A DNA stretch of 15,626 nucleotides from JBBSEZ01 sp038239195 (GCA_038239195.1 JBBSEZ010000228.1:1-15626); one strand, 5' to 3'. Counted from the first letter of the stretch, positions 6,137 to 15,200 are shown. Numbers and translations: made by a program. The notes: a model not told the origin generated them from the letters alone.

Positions 6137-7090
6137 ATGCTAAGCCGGGTCGCCGACGCTCTGTTCTGGATGGGCCGCTACGTGGAGCGGGCGGAGCACG
6201 TCGCGCGCCTGCTGGACGTGTGGTTCCACCTGGAGCTGGACCTGCACGGGGCGGGGGCGGCGCCTTACGAGATGCACTGGACCGGGCTGGCGAAGATCCT
6301 CCAGCAACAGGTCCCCGTGCTGAACAAGGACGCCTCGCCGGGGCTGGCGATCAGCCAGTGGCTGACGTTCGACCAGGAGGTGCCCAACAGCGTCATGTTT
6401 TGCCTGGCGCGGGCGCGCCTCAACGCGCGAAGCATCCGCGGGACGATCAACTCGGAAGTGTGGCGCGAGCTCAACAAGCTCTACTGGAAGCTGTGCGACC
6501 CCGAGCTCGTGAGGCGCTCCCGCGAGTCGCCCCACGAGTTCTACCAGGCGGTGGAGTGCGGCAGCGTCCTCTTTCAGGGGCTGTGCGACGCCACGGCGAG
6601 CCACGACGAGGGCTGGCAGTTCATCCAACTCGGCAAGTTCATGGAACGCGCCGACAAGACGCTGCGCATCCTCGACGTGCAGTTTCACCTTCTCCACGAA
6701 TTGACCAACCCCGACGATCTGCCGGTCTCCAATCTCCACTGGGCCGGGGTACTGCAGAGTTGCCGGGCCTTCGAGGCCTATCAGCGCCTCTACGTCGGCC
6801 GGGTGGAGCCGGAGCGCGTCGTCGAGTTTTTACTGCTGCGCGAGGACTTCCCGCGCTCGGTGCGCTTTTGCCTGGAGGCCTGTGCCCGCGCCGTGGCGGC
6901 GATCGAGGGCGGCGGGCCGGAGCGCGGCTTGAGCCGGGCCGACCGGCTGCTCGGCCTGATGCTCAGCGACCTGCGCTACCGCGACCTCGACCAGATCCTG
7001 CGCGGCGACCTGCACGAGTTCCTGAGCCGCCTGTGGGACCGCTGCGCCCTCGTCCGCCGCGCCGTCCAGGAGCGTTACGCCCTCCGGTAA
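6137..7090 (+). CDS. alpha-E domain protein (DUF403), partner of the ATP-grasp ligase
   Basis: Encodes 317 residues, normal for the family. Two ATGs stand in tandem at 6134 and 6137. The second is preferred because AAGGA at 6126-6130 is then six bases away and the protein opens with the family-typical MLSRVADALFWMGRYVERAE. It is all-helical, with no signal peptide or membrane segment. The sequence repeats itself at an offset of about 155 residues: YVERAEHVARLLDVWF (15-30) with FMERADKTLRILDVQF (168-183), MHWTGL (46-51) with LHWAGV (200-205), and NSVMFCLARARLNARSIRG (84-102) with RSVRFCLEACARAVAAIEG (240-258). It thus appears to be two copies of one helical unit. Conserved Glu and Arg residues in the repeats are likely functional. 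The biochemical role is unknown; the family is consistently found fused to or beside CP ATP-grasp and transglutaminase genes. Confidence 0.9.
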   Translation: MLSRVADALFWMGRYVERAEHVARLLDVWFHLELDLHGAGAAPYEMHWTGLAKILQQQVPVLNKDASPGLAISQWLTFDQEVPNSVMFCLARARLNARSIRGTINSEVWRELNKLYWKLCDPELVRRSRESPHEFYQAVECGSVLFQGLCDATASHDEGWQFIQLGKFMERADKTLRILDVQFHLLHELTNPDDLPVSNLHWAGVLQSCRAFEAYQRLYVGRVEPERVVEFLLLREDFPRSVRFCLEACARAVAAIEGGGPERGLSRADRLLGLMLSDLRYRDLDQILRGDLHEFLSRLWDRCALVRRAVQERYALR

Positions 7091-7091
7091 G

Positions 7092-7190
7092 GCGAGCGGG
7101 AGGAAAAGGCCTCTCTGTAGGACGGCTCTCCAGAGCCGTCCGGACGGCTCAGGAGGGCCGTCCTACAGCAAACCAAGTTCTACCGCTCGC
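7092..7190. repeat. nested palindromic element between the alpha-E and transglutaminase genes
   Basis: Three layers are visible. GCGAGCGG (7092-7099) pairs with CCGCTCGC (7183-7190). CTGTAGGACGGC (7115-7126) pairs with GCCGTCCTACAG (7157-7168). Inside, GGACGGCTCT (7120-7129) is followed after CC by its exact complement at 7132-7141. GGACGGCTC occurs again at 7142-7150, so the unit is present three times counting both strands. It resembles mobile intergenic palindromes that I recall from planctomycete genomes. It could also stop or stabilise the transcript. It fills most of the gap to the next gene. Confidence 0.8.
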
Positions 7191-7220
7191 GGAAGGGCGG
7201 CCCTCGGATTGGAGCTCGCA

Positions 7221-8180
7221 ATGATCCTCGAGATTCAGCACGAGACGCGCCTGCTGTACACGGTGCCCGTGAAGGAGTCGCTCACCGAGGTGCGCATGGA
7301 GCCGGTCAGCGACGCCGACCAGAGCTGTCGCTCTTTTCACCTCGCGGTCAGCCCCCACGCGAAGCCGGCGCGCTACCAGGACGGCTTCGGCAACCGGGTC
7401 CATCACTTCAACCTGCTCGGCGCGCACGAGGAGGTGCGCATCCTGGCGGCCAGCGTCGTCGAGACGCACCCGCGGGCGCAGTCTCTCTCCGAGAGCCGGG
7501 CCCTCTGGCCGCTGGGCCCGGAGCAGGGCAGCCTGGAATTGCTCGACTTCCTGCCCCTGCGCGGCCCCGTTCGCGCCACGCCCCGCCTGGCACCGCTGCT
7601 GGCAGACCTCCGCCCGCGAACCGGAATGAGGGTGGCCGACCTGCTGCTCCAGGTGGCCGACTACATCAACGGCCACTTTCAGTACGCCCCGCGCGTGACG
7701 CTGGCCAGCTCGCCGATCGACGACGTCCTCGCGCAGGGCAAGGGCGTCTGCCAGGACTTCACCCACCTGATGCTCGCCATCCTGCGCTCGTTCGACGTGC
7801 CGGCGCGCTACGTCAGCGGCTACATCCACCGGGAAGGCAAGGAGTCGCAGAGCCACGCCTGGTGCGAGGGCTGGCTGCCGGACCTCGGCTGGTTCGGCAT
7901 CGACCCCACCAACAACCACGTCATCGACGAGCGCTTCGTCAAGGTGGCCGTGGGCCGCGACTTCACCGACGCGCCGCCCAACAAGGGCATCTATCGAGGC
8001 GCCGCCGAGGAGACGATGCGCGTGCGCGTCGAGACCCGGCCGCTGGCCGTGCTGCCGTCGCTGTCGTGGCAAGAACAGTTACCGCCGTTGAACACGCCGC
8101 TAACCGAGATCGTCCCGGCGCGGCGCGCGGCGGCGGGGGGCTTCGAGGAGGACTTCTCGCAGCAGCAACAGCAGCAGTGA
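7221..8180 (+). CDS. transglutaminase-like cysteine protease/amidase with intact triad
   Basis: Encodes 319 residues. The ATG at 7221 has GGAG at 7211-7214 six bases upstream and is preferred over the in-frame TTG at 7209. Residues 1-85 form the Transglut_N beta region (MILEIQHETRLLYTVP). The core is complete: GKGVCQDFTHLMLAILRSF (173-191) with nucleophile Cys177, SHAWCEGWLP (211-220) with His212, and FGIDPTNNH (225-233) with Asp228. RDFTDAPPNKGIYRG (246-260) is a typical family tail motif. The enzyme should cleave or transfer an amide bond. In the predicted ATP-grasp/alpha-E system it is taken to hydrolyse or remodel the ligase product. The C-terminus ends in six glutamines (CAG/CAA codons). 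No export signal is seen. Compared with the paralogue at 3488-4312 this copy keeps the His, so it is likely the active one of the pair. Confidence 0.93.
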   Translation: MILEIQHETRLLYTVPVKESLTEVRMEPVSDADQSCRSFHLAVSPHAKPARYQDGFGNRVHHFNLLGAHEEVRILAASVVETHPRAQSLSESRALWPLGPEQGSLELLDFLPLRGPVRATPRLAPLLADLRPRTGMRVADLLLQVADYINGHFQYAPRVTLASSPIDDVLAQGKGVCQDFTHLMLAILRSFDVPARYVSGYIHREGKESQSHAWCEGWLPDLGWFGIDPTNNHVIDERFVKVAVGRDFTDAPPNKGIYRGAAEETMRVRVETRPLAVLPSLSWQEQLPPLNTPLTEIVPARRAAAGGFEEDFSQQQQQQ

Positions 8181-8187
8181 GGGGGGC

Positions 8188-8289
8188 GTTGACGAAGCGT
8201 TCGCAAACGCGGCCGGCATCAACAAGGAAGAACTGTTGCGCCGCCTGGCCGAGCATCAAGAGAAGCGGCACGCCGGCACGGGAGGGTAG
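8188..8289 (+). pseudogene. start-less reading-frame remnant, possible decayed antitoxin
   Basis: The frame ending in TAG at 8287-8289 reads VDEAFANAAGINKEELLRRL and continues AEHQEKRHAGTGG. This is a soluble, charged helical peptide quite unlike the Arg/Pro/Ser-rich translations of shadow frames here. Upstream, the frame is open only back to a TAA at 8101, where it overlaps the transglutaminase end as a low-complexity Arg/Ser run and offers no credible start codon. It ends six bases before the toxin-like gene, the position an antitoxin would hold. I infer that it is the 3' end of a lost antitoxin gene; chance is a real alternative. Confidence 0.35.
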
Positions 8290-8299
8290 CTCCCGTGCC
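8275..8299 (+). promoter_or_regulatory. perfect hairpin covering the ribosome binding site and GTG of the toxin-like gene
   Basis: GGCACGGGAG (8275-8284) and CTCCCGTGCC (8290-8299) form a perfect 10-bp stem with the loop GGTAG. The ribosome binding site GGAGG (8281-8285) lies in the left arm and loop, the upstream stop TAG in the loop, and the GTG start (8295-8297) in the right arm. When folded, it would hide both initiation signals. A ribosome finishing the upstream remnant frame would open it. Confidence 0.6.
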
Positions 8300-8591
8300 C
8301 TACGTAACGCGTATCCTCCCGGCCATCACTTCCGAGATTCAGAGCTGGGGGCTTCCCGAGGCCCACTGGATGGACGTCGTCGTGTTCCTCCATCAGACGG
8401 TCGCCTCCAACCCACCCCAATACTTGCGGCGCATGCTCCAACCTTGCGACGGAGTGGTCGCGACGCTCGAACAGGTCGATCCCACCAACAGCGCCCGGCG
8501 GCATGGGTTCTTGTTTCACGTCCTCTCTCATGCCGATGAAGAACACCTCGCGGTGGTTGGCGCCGCTCACCTGCAAACGTTCACGACCTGA
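8295..8591 (+). CDS. small RelE/ParE-like protein, candidate toxin
   Basis: Encodes 98 residues from a GTG with GGAGG nine bases upstream; no earlier credible start exists, and the next ATG would remove the first strand and helix. The layout follows RelE/ParE-type toxins: a first strand YVTRILP (3-9), a helix AITSEIQSWGLPEAHWMDVV (10-29) and a second helical stretch with LRRML (44-48). Three strands then follow, VVATLEQVD (54-62), HGFLFHVLSHA (70-80) and EEHLAVVGAAH (82-92). The pattern with FxFHV and a final hydrophobic strand recalls the family, but no catalytic residue can be assigned with certainty. It would cleave mRNA or inhibit gyrase if active; neither is shown. No intact antitoxin is adjacent, only the remnant at 8188-8289. 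It converges on the minus-strand lipoprotein gene, with a shared hairpin between. Confidence 0.6.
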   Translation: MPYVTRILPAITSEIQSWGLPEAHWMDVVVFLHQTVASNPPQYLRRMLQPCDGVVATLEQVDPTNSARRHGFLFHVLSHADEEHLAVVGAAHLQTFTT

Positions 8592-8627
8592 ACGAGCGGC
8601 CCGCGAAGGCCGCTCGCTCAGGTCGTG
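8582..8627. terminator. bidirectional hairpin between convergent genes
   Basis: A 20-bp stem with a single A-C mismatch (8582-8601 with 8608-8627) closes on the loop CGCGAA. It covers the toxin-like gene's TGA (8589-8591) and ends 12 bases before the stop of the minus-strand lipoprotein gene at 8640. Its position between convergent genes suggests it ends transcription from both sides. T tracts are poor on both sides, so its strength is uncertain. Confidence 0.65.
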
Positions 8628-8639
8628 GCTCGTTCCCCC

Positions 8640-9209
8640 TCAGTTCTTCGGCTTGCTCACGTCCGTCTTCGTCACCGTCCCCGTCATCACCCCGTTCTCC
8701 GGGGCAATCGTCAAGGGCCCCTCGAAGTACAGTGGGGCGCCCTTGGCCGGCGCGTAGCACACCCGCATCCGCAACTTTGTCATGTCCGGCCGGTAGGTGG
8801 TCCACGGCAGGAACATCGTGTAGCCCCAGCCGATCTGGTCGCGGCGCAGCCAACTCTTCAGCGTGTCCGCATCGATGTTCCACACTTCCTTCTGCACCAC
8901 CGCCCCGTTCGTCTCGTCGGACAGCAGCACCGAGATCTTGCCATCGCCCGCCAGCGGGAAGCTCATCTCCTGCCCGAACAGATAGAGCCGGCCGGAGAGC
9001 CCCGGGACCGGGGCCCCCCCGTGGGAGGGGTCCGGCGCATAGCGCACACTGTTCCCCCACGTCGCCACCAACTGGCACGGGGACGCGCAGGGGGGGGGCG
9101 GAGACTTCAGATGCTCGCTGTCCACCCCCAGCGTCGCACAACCCGCTGCCAGGGCGATCAGCAGCGGGATCGCACACGCCCTCACGGATCGCGCCGGAAG
9201 ATCGGCCAT
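8640..9209 (-). CDS. lipoprotein overlapping the secretin gene, candidate pilotin/assembly partner
   Basis: Encodes 189 residues. The start at 9209 (ATG on the minus strand) has AAGGAG at 9218-9223, eight bases upstream, and begins a lipoprotein signal: MADLPARSVR, a hydrophobic core, and lipobox LAAGC with Cys24. The first 28 bases overlap the end of the secretin gene, so translation is probably coupled. After a Pro-rich linker (37-40) encoded by a nine-base C run, the mature domain is beta-rich with aromatic strands: LSGRLYLFGQEMSF (71-84), GKISVLLSDE (90-99), WGYTMFLPWTTYRPD (128-142), and MRVCYAP (148-154). I recognise no named family; similar lipoproteins occur in planctomycetes as I recall. 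Secretins often need a small lipoprotein pilotin to reach the outer membrane, and position and overlap make that role a reasonable inference. Nothing in its sequence proves it. Confidence 0.85.
   Translation of the reverse strand: MADLPARSVRACAIPLLIALAAGCATLGVDSEHLKSPPPPCASPCQLVATWGNSVRYAPDPSHGGAPVPGLSGRLYLFGQEMSFPLAGDGKISVLLSDETNGAVVQKEVWNIDADTLKSWLRRDQIGWGYTMFLPWTTYRPDMTKLRMRVCYAPAKGAPLYFEGPLTIAPENGVMTGTVTKTDVSKPKN
9090..9098. repeat. nine-base G:C homopolymer in the lipoprotein gene
   Basis: Nine consecutive G on the plus strand encode part of the Pro run at residues 37-40 of the minus-strand lipoprotein, just after the lipid anchor. A slip of one base here would remove almost the whole mature protein. 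Confidence 0.9.
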
Positions 9210-12200
9210 CGCGAGCTCTCCTTTTTCGGTTCCGGGGGCTTGGTCGCGGCCGGGGCGGCCGGGGCCGGCGCGGTGATGTTCGTCGTCACCACGCCCGGGT
9301 TGAGTCCGGGGAACGCCGTGCTCCCCGACAGAGTGGTCGCGGCCGCGAGCGGCCGTTCCGAGGCCGGCACCAGGGTCGGCCCCGCACTCGTCCCCGTGGC
9401 CGGGGGCGGCTCCGCACTCGGGGCAACTCGCGGCATGTGCAGCGGGGCCGGCGGCAAGGCCGCCGGGGGGGCGTACGGCCCGGCCGGCCCGGCCGGCATC
9501 CCCGGCACCAGCGGCGCGGTCAGCGCCCCATCGACGCCCCCCGCGGGCGGCATGCTCGGCGGCGCGGGGAACAGCGGGTGCATGCCCGTCGCCCCGTGCG
9601 TCTTGACCACGTCGCCCAGGATCCAGTCCATGCGTCGGCCTTCCTCCGCGAGGATGCGATCGGCGTCCAGGCGATTGCGGACGATGCGCGGCGTCAGGAT
9701 CACCATCAGCTCCTGCTTCGCCTTGCTTTGCGTCCGGTAGCGGAACGCCGCTCCCACCCACGGCAGATCGCCCAGCCACGGGATCTTGTTCTCCTCCTTG
9801 TTGTCCTTCCGCGTGATGAGCCCGCCGATCGCCACCGTCTCGCCGTCGCGGGCGATGACCGTCGTATCGACGCGCTGCTGGTTGAACTCCGGCGCGTTGA
9901 ACCCGCCGCCCAGGTTGAGCGTCGTCGCCAGCGACGACACTTCCGGCGTCACCCGCATGATGACCTTGCCGTCCGGGCTGATCTTCGGGATCACGTTCAG
10001 GATCACGCCCACCGAGCGGTAGCTGATGTTCTGCTGCGACAGCCCTGTCGCCGTCAGCGTGCTGCCCAGCAGGATCGGCACGTCCTGCCCGACCGCCACC
10101 TGCGCGGCCTGGTTGTCCAGCGTCATCACCTGGGGCCGGCTCAGCACGTCGATGCGCCCCTGCGTCTTCAGCGCCCGGATTAGCAGGCTGAAGCTGTCGC
10201 TGGCAGCCGAGAACACAAACCCGCCGATCCCGTTGGCCGACGTCCGGCCCACGCCCAGGCTGTTCAGCCCCTGGAAGCCGACGATGCCCTGGCCCGCCGC
10301 GTCGGGGTTGTTGCCCAGCGCGATCGCCGGGTTGTTGAAGTTGAAGCCCGGGTTGGCCGCCCGGTTGATCGTGCTGTTGACCGTGACCCCCGGAGCGACC
10401 GGGAAGCCCACCGGCGTCGTGTTGCCGGTGTTGGCGAAGTTGCTGCTGCCGGTCGTGCCGAACAGCGAACTGGTCGCCGGCACGACGCTGCGGCTGAAGA
10501 GCACCGGGCTCTGCAGGCCGATCTCCACGCCGAACTCCTCGCTGTTGGTCAGGTCCACCTCGGCGATCAGCACCTGGATGACCACCTGCGGCAGCTCGGC
10601 GTCGAGCTCGGCGATCAGCCGCATGACGTCGGCGTAGTAGCGCGGCGTGGCGCTGATGAGCAGCTTGTTGGTGATCGGCTCCGGCACCACCACCACCTCG
10701 CGCTCGAAGTCCTGGAAGGCGGTCAACTGCCCGCCGCGCTGTAGCGCCTGTAGCGAGTTCTGCACGAACGTCGTCAGGGCGTTGGCGACGTCCACCGCCG
10801 TCGAGTTCTGCAGCCGATACACTTCGTTGCGGCGAATCTGCACCTCGGTGTCTTCCAACCGCGTGATGATCGCCTCGATCACGTCCACGTCGTTGCGACT
10901 GCCGGCCACGATCACGCTGTTGGAGCGCTGATCGATCGTGAGCCGCAACTCGACCAGCGGCGTCCCGTCCGGCGTCGTCCCTTGCAACGTCAACTGGATG
11001 GGCCGCACCGTGCCCGTCCCCCCCGGGAAGCCCCCACCGGGGATGCCCCCGCCCGGCAGGCCGCCGCCCGGACCGCCCGGCCCGCCCGGCCCGCCCGGCA
11101 ACGGGACGCCCGTCGCGCCCGGGGTGCTGCCGGTCCCGAGGAAGAGTTGCTGGATGGTCGCCGCCATGGTGGAAGCGTCGGCCTTCTTGAGCGGGAAGAT
11201 CTTGATCTCCGCCCGCGCCGCCGGTGGGACGTCGAGCGACGCGATGAGCGCCAGGATCAGCTCCATCGTCTTCTCCGGCGCCGAGATGATCATGGTGTTG
11301 GTGCGGACGTCCGGCGTGATGCGGATGTCGTCGAGGAAGCCCGACTCGATCACCGTGCCCCCCGGGCCCTTCTTCGTGGCCGGGCTGACGAAGCGGAGCG
11401 ACACCGTCTTGGTGGCCGTCAGGCCGCCCGCGGCGCCCGGCGCTGCCGGCAGGGCCCCCGGCACTCCGGGCGCCCCCCCCGGCGCACCGGGAGCGCCAGG
11501 TGCTCCCGGTGGCCTCGGGGCGCCGGGCGCGCCGCCTGGCTGGCCCGCGCCGCCAACCGCCCCGCTGGGCACGACGCCCTGTTGGATGGCCCGCTGCAAG
11601 ATGGCCGCGAGCTCGTCGGCGAGGGCGTTGCGCAGGGTGATCAGGCGCATCTCGTTGACGGGCGCCGGCGGCATGCTGTCGATGTGCTCGATCAGGCTGC
11701 GGATCTCCGCCAGGTCGGCCGGGGCCGCCTGTACGAACACCGTGTTGCTGTTGCTGTCGGCCGTGACGCGCACCTGGTGCTGCTGGGCCGTCTCGTTGGG
11801 ATACCGCGTCGCCCAGAAGTTCGCGATGAGCTGGGACACCCGCGCCGCCCCCTGGTTCTTCAGCCGGAACGTCACCGCCTGGTCCTGCGGCGAGCTCGCC
11901 TTGTCCAGATCGCGGATCTGCTTCTCCACGTCTTCGAAGCGCGCCTTGGGCGCTGCCACCAGGATGGCGTTGAACCGCGGCCAGGGCAGCAGGACGACGG
12001 ACGCGAGCTGTTCCTCCGTGGTGCGCTGGCCCTGTTGGTTCGTCGTCGTGCGGGTTGGAATGGTGTTCCGGGTGGTGCCGCTGGCGTTGATGTTCACGCC
12101 CTTGTACAACTGCGTCAGGGTGGCCGCAATCGCGGTCGCGTCGCCGTGCTGGAGCGGCACGAGTCGCATCTGCAGGTCGCTGGCGGCGGCGATCCTCCGC

Positions 12201-15200
12201 AAGACTTCGAGGATCCTCATGGCCGCCTCGATGTCCTCCGGCGTCTGCGCCGTCAGGACGAGCACGCCTAGCTCGGGGAACGGCTCCGCCGTCACGGGCC
12301 CGCGCGGGGCGACGACCGTGTCGATGCTGACCCCCGAGCCGGGCCCCGCCTTGGTGACGGGCGGGGCGGCGTAGCGAACCTGCTGGACTTCCGTCGGGGT
12401 GCTGGTCTTCGGAGAGGCCCCCTTGCGGGGGGGGGTGGCCAGGCCACCCACGCCCATCTTGGGGGGCCCGGCCTCGTGGCCGGGCGCCGGGGGAGTAGAA
12501 CTTACCGTCGAAGTGTCAAGGTGCGGATCGAAGAGGAGAGACGGCTGCGGGTCTTCCATGACCCTATCGGCGAAAAAATCGCGTCCTCCACTGCCCTCGT
12601 CGCTGTTGAGCCCAAATCCTCCTCCGGGCCCACCTCCGCCTCGTCTGCCTCCTCCGCCTCCCGGTCTCGGCCCCATGCCGGGGCCCTCGCCGCCCGGTGC
12701 CCCCGGGAAGGTGCTGCCACCCGGGAGCGGGCTCGTGCTCGTGCCCGGCGTGGTGCGCCGGACCGCGCGCCCCTGGATGGCATCGATGGCCTGCTGGAGC
12801 ACGACCGGGTCGAACCCTTTGATCGACACGATCTTCACCGTCCGCGAGGCCAGCTTGGCCGAGGCGTCCAGGTCGAGCACCAGCTTGTTGATGTCCTTGT
12901 AGAGCGCCTCGGGGCAGGCCAGCAGGACGCTGTTGGAGCGCGCGTCCACGCCCACGGAGAGCATCACCTGTTTCCCCGCGGTGCTCGACGCCGCGCTGGC
13001 GGCCGCGAGGCGCCCGAAAAACCCGCCGCCCGGGAGGGAGGTCGGCGTCGCGTCGGTCTGTTGCTTGTAGACCTCGCGCAGCGAGATGGCGATGTCCGTG
13101 GCGTTGGCGTGCTTGAGCTTGATGACCCACGTCTTCATGATCCCACCGGACTCCCCGGTGTCGATCGCCGTGTCCAGCAGCCGTTTGATCTTGATCATGT
13201 CCAGCGGATTGGCCCGGACGAGCAGCGAGTTGGTCGCGGGGTACGCGACCACGCGGATGCGGCCCTCCTTGGGGGCGGCGACCGGTGGGGGAGGGCCGAA
13301 TCGGCCACCACCAAACCCGGGGAAGCCACCTGGCTGGGCCCCCTGCTTGAGCCCGTTGTAAATCTCGTCGAGCGCCTTGGCGGCCTCGATCGCGTTGGCG
13401 TGCTTGAGCTTGATGACCTCGAAGTCGCCCTCGCCCGAGGGCGTGATGAACGTTTTGACGATCTGCTGGATCAGGGCCAGCGCCTCCGGGTCATCGGTCA
13501 CGATCAGGAGCTGGTTCCCCTTGGCGATGATGCGCACCGGCTTGTCCTTGCTGCCGCGCCGCTTGTCCTTCTTCTCCTTCTTGTCGCGCGGATCGACCAG
13601 CCCGCCCTCGTCGCGCAGCGCCACGGGCTGCCACTTGCCCACCGGCGCCAGAGGCGCCGACGCGGCCGGCCGGCCGGGGACGAGGCGCTTGCTGTCGCCT
13701 TCGGGGGCCTTCTTCAACTCGGGCAGCTTGCGCGGCAACACGTCGATCGGGTTCTGAATCAACTCCTTGAGCATCTTCTCGAGCACCTCGGCCATCATGG
13801 CGGCCGAACCATCCTTGCCGAGGGTGATGACGCGGAACCGCCCCGCCCCGGTGCCGCCGGCGGCCGGCAGACCGTTCCAGTCGCGGACGATCTGCTTCAC
13901 CTCATCGACCTGCTCCTGCGTCCCGCGCACCACGATGGAGTTGCTGTCCGCGATCGAGTCGATGACCGGCGCCCCCGTCTTGGGGTCGCCGAACATCTTC
14001 TGGAACATCGTGGCCGTCTTCTCGGCGTCCAGCGCGCCCGCGTCGATCCGCACCGTCTTGGCGGCGCCCTCCCCGTCGCCACTACTTCGGAGGATCTGCT
14101 GGGCGATCTGCTTCTGGTCCTCCGGCGTGGCGTAGGCCAGCACCTTGGCGCTGCCCGCCGTCGAGATGTTGCACGTTGCCGATGCCTTGTAGGCCTGCGA
14201 GAGGGCCTTGGCCATGGCGTCGGCGGTGCCAGGCGCGACGTTGTAGATTTTGAGGATCGGCTGGCCCACGATGATCGGCGGCTGGTCCTTGTCCCGGACG
14301 TCGATGCCCTTCAGGATGCCCTCGGCCTCCGACACCTTGTTGGCGGGCCCGGCCACGAGTACCGTGTTGGTGCGCTCGTTGCTCGTGATGTAGTGCATGC
14401 GCACCTTGCCGACGGGCAACGGCGCCGGCCGGCCGCCGCCGCCCCCCCCCGTCCCCATCATCTGCTGGAGCAGCGCCTTGGGGTCGCCGAGCAGGTCCTT
14501 GAGGATGCGCTCGCCCTCCGACGCCTTGATCCATTTGCACTTGTAGTTGAGGCTGCCGGCCTTGGCGGAGTCCTCTTTCTCGATGTCCTGGAGCGTCTTC
14601 ACGATGCGCTCCAGGCTGCCGACGGTGTCCTGCATCAGGAGCTGGTTGGGCGTGGCGAGCACCACCACCTCCCCGAACGGCCCCATCATCTTCTTGACCT
14701 CGGGGCCCACGTCCTCGGCCACGAGCGTCTTGAGCGGGAAGATCAGCGAGACGAGCTCGGTCTTGCCCCGCCCCTCCAGCCCCTTGAGATCGACGCGCGG
14801 GATCAGGGACGGGTCGATCTTGTCGCTCGCCGGGACGATCGTAAAGGTGCGCTCGCGCTGGATGAGGTAATACTTCTGCGTGTTCTCATTGCTCAGCAGC
14901 GCCTCGTTGAGGAGGTCGATGACCTCGCTGACGTTATAGCGCCGCCCCACCGGGCTGGTGATGTTGCAGGTGCCCGTCGGCATGTGCGGGCCGGCGATTG
15001 CCTTCCCGGTCAGGTCGGCGAGCCACTTGAAGACGTCTTTCCAGGGCTTGCCGCTCATGGAGAAGGCGATCTTCTTCTCTTCCTCCTTTTTCTTGGGAGG
15101 GGGCGGCGGTTCGGCCGCCTTCAAGGGGGGGGCGGCCGAGCTGACCAGGAAGACCGGGGCGTTCTGGGCGTTCGACGCCCCCATCGTCCAGACCGCGAAC

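Noticed and set aside
8503..8757. Plus-strand frame bridging the toxin-like gene and the lipoprotein gene
   Set aside because: It crosses the convergent hairpin and overlaps two better-supported genes; its translation has no features.
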